DNA of 64,000 nucleotides, from contig NC_089827.1 in the NCBI RefSeq assembly GCF_035046505.1, forward strand, positions 16,367,353-16,431,352, read 5' to 3'. Shown here one piece after another: positions 54,995 through 64,000 of this stretch. This DNA comes from Tiliqua scincoides. Taxonomy: Eukaryota > Chordata > Lepidosauria > Squamata > Scincidae. How positions within the stretch are numbered: the stretch's first letter is position 1; every line of letters begins with the position of its first letter. A model generated the notes under the pieces. The model saw nothing but the letters and a program-made list of their open reading frames with translations. It was not told where the DNA came from and did no database searches. The position numbers were made by a program, and so were the translations under genes.

Positions 54995-55335
54995 CAAGGG
55001 TTCACAAGCTTACATATATATATATACTGCTTGAGAACCCACCTTGTCTTCCAATGCTCATCTCGCAATCCACCACCAGAGGCGTGACAAGCGTGCAATG
55101 GCCTCCAGAGGCTTCAGTAAGCATGCCTCCAAATGCAAGTTCCAGTTGCATTTGGGAAACTCTGAAGTCACTTCCAGAGGTGTTTCAAGGTTTGCCGTCT
55201 CAGGCTTGTCATGTCTCATGAGGTGAGTTGAGAGGCCAGTGCTAGGAGACGAGGTGGACTGCGGCACATGTAAGTTTGTGTACCTCGGGCTGCAACCCAC
55301 CAAGTGGGTTGTGACCCACAGATTGAAAAGCACTG
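54995..55335. mobile_element. hAT-type element, diverged
   Basis: CAAGGGTTCACAAGCTTACA at the left and GACCCACAGATTGAAAAGCACTG-type right end, with AACCCACCAAGTGGGTTGTG inside. A TA repeat at 55012-55025. Flanks do not match well. Confidence 0.5.
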
Positions 55336-55894
55336 TGCCCAGTATTTGCCCCTTGAAATTCTTTTCCTTTTGTTGTCTTTTCCCAATTTCCCTAGCATTC
55401 ATTGCACTGCACCTTTATGCCACACAGCACAGCAGATCAAAACAAGAATCTTGAATTTTCCCCCACAGTTTTGTGTTGCATTAGTGTTTTCTCTTTCCAG
55501 GAAATCTCTTACCTGCTAGAATCAGCATTAGAAACTGGTCTTCACATGCGGAGCCTGGAGTGCCATGTTTGATTCACTGCCATTCTTGCTCTCCATTATC
55601 GCATCGGGAGCCATCATTTCTCAGCAGGTCTTTTGATGCCACCACCACATCAATCACTCTCAGGTTTCCAGTTGACTTGCTCAGGATCCTCAGGGCTCTA
55701 TTGTTAATCATCATTAATATATTACTGACTTTCATAACCAATTTACTTTTGATTCTGTATAAATCACGCCTGCTGGCAGAGGACATTCTCATTTCTCTTT
55801 GTGACTGTCACGGACTTTAGATGTGGAGAATATCATCTCTGCCATCACTCAGAGTGCCTTGAAAATGCCAGTCTTATCAGAATGGGTTAAGTTT
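55336..55894. other. Unassigned non-coding stretch
   Basis: No gene or repeat recognised. Confidence 0.4.
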
Positions 55895-56067
55895 AGGAAT
55901 GGGTTAAGTCAGAATGCCAGATGTAGGGGAGAGCACCAGGATGAGGTCTCTTGTTATCTGGTGTGCTCCCTGGGGCATTTGGTGGGCCGCTGTGAGATAC
56001 AGGAAGCTGGACTAGATGGGCCTATGGCCTGATCCAGTGGGGCTGTTCTTATGTTCTTATGTTCTAA
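55895..56067 (+). mobile_element. CR1 tail
   Basis: AGGAATGGGTTAAGTCAGAA, GTTATCTGGTGTGCTCCCTG and CTGATCCAGTGGGGCTGTTC, ending in TTATGTTC units. Little diverged from 18996-19654 (opposite strand). Confidence 0.95.
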
Positions 56068-56139
56068 TGAAATTGGCAATTGCAACCCAGCCATTATAAC
56101 AAAAAAAGTTTCTCTCCTATTCAGAACCTTTGCTAGTCT

Positions 56140-57398
56140 CCTTTGCAATTCTCTCAAAAATGCAGGCATGGGAGGGGGAGGGGCCAGCCAGCACTGAGCA
56201 CACATGCCTTTCTCGGGCTCTTGAAAGGCACTCTGTTTTTTTCCAAAAACTGCAGATTCGAGGAGATCCGAGGATCGTTTGTCAGGAGAGACAAACTCCT
56301 CCATGTGATGGAATGGTTCCTAAGGAGATAAAGCCCGGCCAGGTGGCTTTCCCAGGAGATTCTGCCATCCTGGCAGCAATGGTGAATAATTCATTTTGAA
56401 TCAAGCTGAAAGCCCCTGCAGGGAAAGACGTTGAAAGACTTAAGTAAGTCTTACTCCGTTTGTGTATGCCTGGCATGAACGGAGTAATTTGATTGCCTGA
56501 TTTGGTTCTTTCTTGCTGTGAGAAGAAGAGGAGGGGGGAGATTCCCCCCCAACTGTTTATTGGTGTGAGGAGAAATCATAGAAAAGATTTACCAAGCTTG
56601 TTATGGTTATCTGAAAATATAATTATAACTTTACAACTTTGAATTTCGGTGGATTATAAATTAACTGTCCTTGGATAAAGTTTGTGCATTGGAGCTTTTA
56701 TTGCCTTGGTTTGCTACTATCGTTTGGGAGTGCGGCTGGATGTTTTGACATTCTTGTGGATTGAGGAATGCGATTGCCAAGGCTACAAGTATAAACACAG
56801 TAGATAAGAAACAAAAATAAGAACAGTGTACCAGTGACATCTAGTGGATTTAAAAAGACATTGCAAGAACTGGATTTGTGTTTATAAGTGAAGCAAGGAA
56901 GATAATACACTAACATTACACTAACATACACAAACTACATACACTAACATACACTAACTAACATTAACATAGATAGCGGCTAAAACAGCGAAAGTCCGAA
57001 GCTTGCCAGCGTTGGAGATGGGACTTGGAAAATTAATACAAAAGGAATCAAAAGGGAAAGACTGGAAACAGACTATGCAAGATAATATGGAAAAACTGTT
57101 GGCAATGGTACAGCAACAAATAAACCAATATGTGCAGACCCAAGCCAGCGTGGATGCTTTAACTAGACAATTAGATGAACTTATAAGAAAAGATGAAGAT
57201 AAAATATTGGAGACAGAAGAAAATCAGCATAACACAGTGACAACATTAATGGAAATTCAAATGGATAGTGCCGCTGGAGTGGTGAGGATACAAAATATAC
57301 CAGAAGAGAAAGAAGAAGATATGTCACAACAGATTGCCAGATTAATATTAGAAGGGACTGATATATCGATGGAGGAGATATTTATTTATTTAAATAAA
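56140..57398 (+). mobile_element. L1-like LINE, 5' region
   Basis: The ORF1 start at 57003 is preceded by 0.8 kb that looks like an L1 5' untranslated region (GC-rich first part, then AT-rich with ACACTAACATACACTAAC repeats at 56915-56965). The element stops abruptly at 57398, within ORF1, where a tRNA-SINE fragment joins. The 5' border is a guess; no duplication was found. Confidence 0.55.
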
Positions 57399-57407
57399 TT
57401 TGCCTGA
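57003..57407 (+). pseudogene. L1-like ORF1 N-terminal fragment
   Basis: The 134-codon frame has a polar, coiled-coil-like N-terminal part (residues about 10-80, with MEKLLAMVQQQINQYVQ and LTRQLDELIRKDEDKILE) and then VVRIQNIPEEKEEDMSQQ, which resembles the start of the L1 ORF1 RRM domain. ORF1 protein is the RNA-binding chaperone of L1. The rest of the RRM and the C-terminal domain are missing. The last residues are from joined non-L1 DNA. No search was possible. Confidence 0.6.
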
Positions 57408-57433
57408 AGATAGCATCCACAAGGTCGCCAGTG
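57399..57433 (+). mobile_element. Fragment of the tRNA-derived SINE
   Basis: TTTGCCTGAAGATAGCATCC and ACAAGGTCGCCAGT match 7700-7735 in the SINE at 7668-8022. Neither head nor tail is present. Confidence 0.75.
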
Positions 57434-57860
57434 GGCTACACTGCAGTGGACTACACTGCAGGAAAATTCCTACTGGCTGGAATTTCCTTGATAAGCTTCA
57501 GTGAGTTCATCCTCATTCACCGGAGAAGGTAAGACTGGAGAGGCAGGCGGGGGTGGCAGGAGGGCAGAATGGAGGTGGGGGGGCATAAAGGGGGTGGGAA
57601 GGCCATGGGAGGGCGAGGATTCATGGCAGATAGCCCATGCCAGTTCTTATCTCCTTTGGCAGCAGCCTACCTGCCCCCTTTCTCTCCTTGGACTGGTGCT
57701 GGCAAATGTGCTCGCGTAGGTCTAAGGAGACCCATTGCAGGTTGAGAGGCTTACTCGGAGTAAGGGGATTTAAAATCCCCATCCCCCACCGAAGCTTCCT
57801 GACCAACCCGCCCCCCCCACCATGTAATGCAGCTTTCACCAGTTTGGCATGGCTGTGATG
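57434..57860. mobile_element. Probable MITE-type sequence
   Basis: The purine-rich part AGGCAGGCGGGGGTGGCAGG and the following GCATAAAGGGGGTGGG resemble 29400-29520. Ends not defined. Confidence 0.35.
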
Positions 57861-60107
57861 ATGGAGGGGAGAATAAGTTTGGGCTGGGCAACTGCTTCTG
57901 TGTACACCATATGAAGTGTACCATAATAAATCTGTACCATTATTATACCATCATAAATCTGAGACTATAAAGTGTGTGCACATTTTGGGGGGAGGGAGGG
58001 AGGAACATCCTTCATAGATGCAATCTCAGGTGCCAGAAACAGATTTCTATTTACTTAATATTTTAAACTGTGTGTTTTAATGACCAACTTACTTTGGGCT
58101 TTTCTTGAAGTAATCAGGTTGGGTGGTGGAATAAATTGGATTTGAGGATGATTTTCTCATTATGTTCATGATCTTTCTTTCACTCCTCTTGTTATCTGTT
58201 TGTAAAGCCTGTTGCTAATTAACTTTATATAAAGATGCTATTTTTATTTCCAAGGGTGATTGGGCCGTAACGTTATCATCAAGCACATTTAATACTAATT
58301 ACCATACTCTATTTTGTTCATTTTAAGAAACAAGATGGATGGGTCTTATGATACAGTGAGCAAATACTGACTGTTAGTTTTTCAAAGGAGGCTGTCTCTC
58401 AGAAGCAGAAGCAGCATTAAAATACACTCTTCTGCATTTGTGCAATGTGCACTATAGGAAAAAAAAAGGGTTCAAAGGTCATTTCAGATTGTCCAAATAT
58501 ATGCTTTAATAGTATCTTCATGGTGCATACATTCTCATATATAAATGCATATTAATTGGCACCCACGGGCTCACTTTGTTCCCTGGAATAATTAACCACC
58601 GAAGTTCAAAGAGATTATCCAAGAGTCTTCCCATTCCTGGAAGAAGAAGAAAAATGTAGGACTGGGGAAGGCTAGGGAGAAAACCATGGGGCAAGGATTA
58701 GGATATGCAGGGCCTTTATGAAGAGCAAAGGTCTAGAAATAGCGCATCTTCTGCTCATATTTCTTTGGACTCCAATGGAAAGTCCTAGATTTTGTTCTTC
58801 GGACATGTGCCCAGTGACATCCCTATCTGGAGGAAGATGAAACTTCTCCCTCCAGATGGATGGAAAAGGTAGAATATGCACATGGCTTTTTCAGATTGTT
58901 TACTCTGCAACAATGTGGATCAAACTAGAGAGAGGTTTCCATTCCTTTATTCCATAGGAATCCTTAACATTCATGGGTGGCCATGTTCCTTCCCAGCCTT
59001 GCCCAGTCCTGCTTAACAGGGTTGCCTCTTTGGTCTGTTGGCAGGTGGGGTCATGATGAGTCTCTGCAGGATCAGATTGGCAGTTGGCCAAATCGGACTG
59101 GATTGTGTCTCAGGTAAGTCACTGTGGGTTATTCCCTTGTTGGTCAATCAGAGGTTGGGTCCAGTTTGCCTTGGTCTGGGTTGCAGGGATCCAGGCTCTG
59201 TGTGGAACTATCGTCACTGGGGCTGGTTTTACTTCTGTTGTTTTTACTAGCCAAATGGGTTTCTTTTACAATTTCTCTTCAGCATTTGAGCAAGAATGAA
59301 ATGCCTATTTGAAACTTATTGCATCGGATAGAGGAGCAAAAGTATTTTTTATGATATATAACTCATGAGTCTACGCACACCCCCAGCGCTGCTATCATTT
59401 CAAGCCTAGGGGAGTTGACAATCTGCTTCAAAGGAATGGGACATGTATTCATGCTACATGTTATGACAAGTTCACTATAATTATTCCATCACTGGTTTCA
59501 GTTGGGATCGCATTGCCAGACAGTCAAAAGCATTGCATTCATGTTGTACAGTGACATCAGAGTGTGTATGGACTAGATTTTTTTAAAATTCTCAATTTCA
59601 AAAAATTAGGTAAGTAATAAAAGTCTCTGTATGCTGGCAGGGTTGAAATAATGCTTCATGTTGTCCTTTTCACATCAGTAACTAAATAAGTACCTACAAA
59701 GTAGAACTACAAGGGTGCAGAAGTATGGAGTGTGCAGCAAAAGATTCTTCCTTTGCTTTCACTCATCATGGAAAAAAGTAATGAATGAATCCCACAATCA
59801 GAAATGCATTACTGTCCTTTCATAAATCACGGTTGCCTATGTAACTGGAACAAAATTACTTAATCTGTTAGCTGAAAGGAAGTCATAATTATGAAGATTC
59901 CTTTAATGGGAAAAAAGATCAGAACTTTGGCACTTGGTGCATGTAGAAGAAATTTTAACAAATTGGTTAGAAAAGGCATAGATAAAAATCATAGATTGAT
60001 TGCTGTGAGTCCATAAGTGAAAGATTGGCTTCACTCAAGGCAATAATTCACAAGTGACAATTCCAAACAAGCGAAAACCATATATATTAAGCATAAATAT
60101 ATATTTT
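57861..60107. other. Longest repeat-poor stretch
   Basis: About 2.2 kb without a recognised transposon. 58080-58360 is AT-rich with TAATTAAC and CTAATTACC motifs and could be conserved non-coding DNA. Three overlapping frames at 59038-59312 have no known domain. No gene can be supported. Confidence 0.4.
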
Positions 60108-60115
60108 CACTAGAT

Positions 60116-60627
60116 CAGTGGTTCTCAAACTTTTTAGTACTGGGACTCACTTTTTAGAATGTCAGTCTGTCGGGTCCCCCAGAAATGATGTCATTAACCT
60201 AGATGTGATATCATGCCTGGAGGTGACATCACCAAGCAGGAAAATTTTTAGTATCCCATACGACGAAAATTTAATTGAAGTAAGTAAATTAAAGGTTTAC
60301 AACAAGTATAAGTTTAAAAATTAATTTAAGATAAAGAAGAACCCACTGAACTCTCCCAAGAAATTGCTGATCTGGTAAAAAAAAAATTTCCCAGAGACAT
60401 CCCAAAGACTGCAATCCTATCTACATTTACCTGGGAGTAGGCCCCATTGACTATCATTGTTAAAAGCATAAAAATACTAGCCTGTTAAAAGTACAGCTCT
60501 GTAACATTTCCCCAAATGCATTTACATACCGTAGGAGCATCAAGTCTTACTATATTAAAAATAAAATACACATTGAAATGAATGGGGACCTACCTGAAAT
60601 TGAATTGTGACAATTTGAGAAACACTA
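60116..60627 (+). mobile_element. hAT, CAGTGGTTCTCAAA type
   Basis: CAGTGGTTCTCAAACTTTTT and CAATTTGAGAAACACTA ends; flanks CACTAGAT and CCCTAAAT agree at six of eight. CAAGCAGGAAAATTTTTAGT and TGAAATGAATGGGGACC are shared with 4630-4992. It is longer than that copy because of extra AT-rich DNA around 60256-60400. Confidence 0.88.
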
Positions 60628-61009
60628 CCCTAAATGCATTTACCCCATATCAAGGGAGATTAAACTTTCTTAACTCTTATGGTCATTTTACTAATACCAG
60701 AAGCCTGTGCATGTCAGCCTGACTTAAAGAAAGGATATAGTAGACTTCCACTATTAGGTAAGTGGGTAGGGAAAACGTGGACTGGGGAAGTGAAGTGGAA
60801 GATAAAGCTCTGGAAAGCATCCTTTCTGTGTAGAAAGAGATGTTGCAAACAAAATAATGTCTCTATTCAGGGCCAGCCCAAGACCTCCTGAAGCCTGAGG
60901 GAGCATGCTAAATACTTCTCCCAGTAAGGCATTGAGGTGCTACAGCGATCACCCCACAGTGAAGGACGAGGTGGGTCATAGCACTAAAAGGTATGGGAAC
61001 TGCTGCTAT
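60628..61009. other. Unassigned non-coding stretch
   Basis: No gene or repeat recognised. Confidence 0.4.
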
Positions 61010-61088
61010 ATGTACTTCCTGAGAGTAAGCCCCACTGAACACAATGGAACTTACTTCTGAGTAAGTAAAATGCATAGGATTTTGCTGC
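61010..61088 (+). mobile_element. Family A MITE, partial
   Basis: CTTCCTGAGAGTAAGCCCCA, CTGAACACAATGGAACTTAC, AATGCATAGGATTTTGCTGC. The left end is missing. Confidence 0.65.
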
Positions 61089-61639
61089 TAAAGAGTTTTT
61101 TTTTTTTCCCCCTTTTTTGGAAGACAAAAATATATTGCAGCCGGCCTTTTTGGAAAGTGCCTGAAGAAAGGCAGCAGCGAGGGGGGAGGGAGAAGGATAG
61201 ACACATTGAAATAATGTTATCCTTGTCAAGTATATAGACGATACTATTAAAAATTGTTAATTCATTTCCTGATTATCCTGCCAACTCGAGACTGAGATAA
61301 ATGTAAATTTGTCATTTTTTTTAAGCAATAGTGTTAAAAATTATTCTACAATTGTCTTTAAAAAGTATAAACTGTCACTATCCTACAGCTTGGATAGATT
61401 TGATTTGAAGTCATAATAGTGACAGTTTGTCACTTCATGTTTTCTTATCATTAGAATCTAAATTGATTGTTTTTAATGAAAAGCCTAGTTTTATACCTGA
61501 ATAAATCTCAATGCTAATGCTCAGTAACTGATATTCAGTGATATACTGCATCTGAGCAATGGGTCTTACTTCTGAGGAAATCACCAGAGGATTGTGTTGT
61601 CACACACTTTATTTATTTGGGATATTTTAATCCCATTTT
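61089..61639. other. Repeat-poor AT-rich stretch
   Basis: A T run (61096-61107). A weak family A remnant (GCAATGGGTCTTACTTCTGA) lies at 61556. No gene. Confidence 0.35.
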
Positions 61640-61654
61640 CCTATTCTCTTGTTT

Positions 61655-61890
61655 CCTATTCCTATATATATATAAAGAAGTGTATAATGTATATATATAA
61701 ATAAGTGTATTTATATAAATAAGTATAAATAAATATAATATATAAATATATAAATATTTATTTATATAAATAAATATATAAATATACATAAATAAGTATA
61801 AATAAATATAATATAAATAAATATAAATAAGTGTATAATGTGTATATATATATAATAAGTGTATATAAGTGTGTATATATATAAATAAAA
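61655..61890. repeat. TATAAATA-type AT-rich tandem repeat
   Basis: About 230 bases are built almost only of ATATAAATA, TATATAAATAAGTG and close variants. Tyr/Ile-rich frames across it on the minus strand are artefacts. Confidence 0.93.
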
Positions 61891-61894
61891 GCAG

Positions 61895-62110
61895 GGATAT
61901 ACAAATGGGGGGCTGGGCGGCTGTGGGCCCCACATGCCAAGTTGCGGGGGGGGGTGACAGAAGCTGCCTCCCAATTTTTAAAATCTTGATATTTTCAAAT
62001 AATACCATCATGCTATATATGAATCGATGCATCATTTCATGCAAAATGTAATGAAAGAAACTGCGTTGAAATATCTTTATTCTATCAAACATTACAGTGG
62101 AAAAAAAACA
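61895..62110 (+). mobile_element. Part of a CAGTGGTGTC-type hAT
   Basis: ATACCATCATGCTATATATG, CATCATTTCATGCAAAATGT and GAAATATCTTTATTCTATCA match 41360-41684. The ends are lost, and the AT repeat borders the left side. Confidence 0.75.
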
Positions 62111-62539
62111 GAAAAGGAAAACACAACTCCCTTATGTAAAAAAAAGTTTAATATACTGGAATTACTACTGAGAATAAATAGCTTGTTGCAAGCATTCCAG
62201 AAAACCAAATGTATTCTTCATAAATGTGCATATGTTTTGCCTTTCTTCTATATTACAACAAAACTGCTTTTGTATGTCAGACCACATGGCCACTACATAT
62301 GATCTTGATGGGCATTCCTTCCTAGTTTTGTTTTGAGTTATGATCTCTTATGTTCACTACATATGTGAAGCATATTATATAGAAGTTCAATAAAAGAAAA
62401 TGTTCACTATCTGCACTTCTTCTCTGGCTATTATTATTATTCATTTCACATTATGACTATTACTGAAAATAATTTTATCATGAGGAGGTGCCAAAATTTG
62501 TGGGCTCTGGGTGCCAAATGACCTTCATACACCAATGCT
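62111..62539. other. Unassigned, AT-rich
   Basis: No gene or repeat recognised. Confidence 0.4.
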
Positions 62540-62784
62540 GACAAGGAAAATGTATTGACAAAGAAAATGTATTGAGCCCTATGGAAAGTGAAACTGAGTT
62601 CTTATCAAGACCAGGCAAAGGGGAATACAAGAACCCCAGAATGTTTCCAATCTGATGAATCTGGAGCTCAGCAGATGCTCCAGAAGCACCTCTGCCTAGT
62701 AAAAAGAATAAAAACAGTGTCTGGCTTGAGTGTCTGGTAAAGTGAAACCACCTTTTTTTGTCTCATAAAGTTTGGGAACCACTG
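62540..62784 (-). mobile_element. Right part of a hAT related to 38243-38845
   Basis: GTATTGAGCCCTATGGAAAG with TGAAACTGAG and the end AAGTTTGGGAACCACTG match the inner motif and end of 38243-38845 (inverse). The other end was not found. Confidence 0.65.
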
Positions 62785-63306
62785 ATCTCGAGGGCCTTGC
62801 ATCAGTTCTTAACCTTGAGTGATTAGATTGACATGTTCCTATGTAGTTACCCCCTTGCAAATGACAAGCTGCAGCCAACTGTGATGATTCTATATCAAGT
62901 TTTATGTTTTTCTTTCCTCGCCTGGGAACAAGAATGTGGTTCTATCTATTGAACAGAAGCATTTGTATTTGAGGTAATAAATTGTCACGATGACCAGGGC
63001 AGTGTTGTCAGGCAGGCAATTCCAAATGTCCAGTTTAGTGCTTTAGTTCTTGTAAATTAGTCTGATCTGTTTTGGTCAATATTGATAAGTGCATACAGCA
63101 TTTCCTATTCACAGGAACACACACTGTCAAAGTGCAAGGTCCACTGAAATGAATGGATCTTTGGGGGGACAAAGAGCCAGGGGATCACCCCTTTATGAAA
63201 CCAGCTACTTCCAAAGAATAGGGAGAAATGTAGCAAGTAAAATCTGCATTCTCAAATTGTTTCTTGAACAATAGCAAAGGCCAACAAACTTCTTGATGTC
63301 TTAAAA
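62785..63306. other. Unassigned non-coding stretch
   Basis: No gene or repeat recognised. Confidence 0.4.
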
Positions 63307-63514
63307 GTTAGACCTATTTCTGGGTATATTTGGAGCACTGATTCCAAAAATGGCATCGGTTTTGCCCTATCACGTTTCGTATAGGAGATACGGCACAACT
63401 TCATTCCTCACGAGGAAGCTGCTTGAATCATTCACTACCGAGACTCTGCTGTATCTCTGAAACTAGACATGATAGGGCAAAAGTGTAATCAGCACCCCAA
63501 ATTCATATTAAACT
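63307..63514. mobile_element. Foldback MITE, relative of 8269-8541
   Basis: GTTAGACCTATTTCTGGGTA, GGTTTTGCCCTATCACG at the left and GATAGGGCAAAAGTGTAATC, AGCACCCCAAATTCATATTA at the right are inverse. Inner pair ACGAGGAAGCTGCTTG. Confidence 0.7.
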
Positions 63515-63583
63515 ACCACAACTTTTTTAAAAAAAAGTTTTTCTGACCCTGTGACCTGTGTATCATAAGTTGATACACTAAAT

Positions 63584-63922
63584 CAGGGGTGTCAAATACG
63601 TATAAGACCCAGGGGCAGGATGCGGGCTGCGGAACTTTTTATCCTGCCCTTGGACTCTCAGCTACTGAAGTGTTATTTCTGAAAGGGTGACAAACATGAT
63701 ACCTGGGCTATCCCATATCTTGAAATATGATCAAGATTTGCATATTTTCTCTTCCGTCATTTGCGGCTAATTTGTTCCTAAGAGAGAAAAAGTGCTTATT
63801 TCTGGTTATGACCTGTTTAATGACATCACTTACTGCCTAATGACTGCCTAATCACTTCCGGCCCTCAGCAAGCATCATAAATGCCATTTAGCCCACTGTA
63901 TGAAACGAGTTTGACACCCCAG
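63584..63922. mobile_element. hAT, CAGGGGTGTCAAA type
   Basis: The ends CAGGGGTGTCAAATACG and CGAGTTTGACACCCCAG are inverse, and the flanks CACTAAAT (63576-63583 and 63923-63930) are identical. Inside: TTCTGGTTATGACCTG, TGACATCACTTACTGCC and CACTTCCGGCCCTCAGC. It has the same end type as 14105-14516. Confidence 0.92.
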
Positions 63923-64000
63923 CACTAAATAAAAGAATGTTGTAAAGTCCTATATCACTTTCTAATATCTTACCTCAGTCATTTTTACAGAACTTCTGAG

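Noticed and set aside
61613-62092. Tyr/Ile-rich 159-codon protein
   Set aside because: The frame translates the TATAAATA repeat and part of a hAT.

Overview
This window looks like non-coding nuclear DNA from a reptile, most likely a squamate (lizard, gecko or skink lineage). The basis is the repeat content: CR1 LINEs ending in short TTATGTTC-type repeats, 5S rRNA-derived SINEs, tRNA-derived SINEs of squamate type, L2-like LINE ends, and many short hAT-type elements. No bacterial operon, CRISPR array, rRNA operon or intact host gene is visible. I found no open reading frame that I would defend as a host exon. All long reading frames that make sense belong to retrotransposons.

Layout. 0-3.1 kb: a Tigger-like MITE, an old CR1 end and the 3' part of an RTE-like LINE. 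3.1-9 kb: hAT MITEs, one nested in another MITE, a tRNA-type SINE, a foldback element and a long TTA/TAA microsatellite. 9-18 kb: a tRNA-type SINE, a second RTE-like LINE end and three 5S-derived SINEs close together, one inside a hAT element. 18-24.5 kb: a Vingi/Ingi-like LINE end split by a CR1 whose 5' end is folded back; a hAT holding a fossil LTR; a CR1 holding a hAT. 24.5-34 kb: a 1.26-kb hAT-type element, an L2-like end, a 1.4-kb CR1 and two neighbouring hATs. 34-47 kb: an L2 end, tRNA-type SINEs and more hATs. 47-56 kb: the best preserved CR1 (422-codon reverse transcriptase fragment), a hAT holding a CR1 tail, two strong foldback structures, a solo LTR and a CR1 tail. 56-64 kb: an L1-like 5' region with the start of ORF1, then relatively repeat-poor DNA and a few hAT/MITE copies.

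The clearest functional link inside the window is a LINE/SINE partnership. The 5S-derived SINEs end in the same roughly 33-base tail as the RTE-like LINE, which suggests that the LINE machinery moved the SINEs. Matching 8-bp target duplications define many hAT-type insertions exactly, and the nesting gives a relative order of events. I did not find a new gene system. The findings concern transposon biology, hairpins and a few repeat-poor stretches that might be conserved non-coding DNA.
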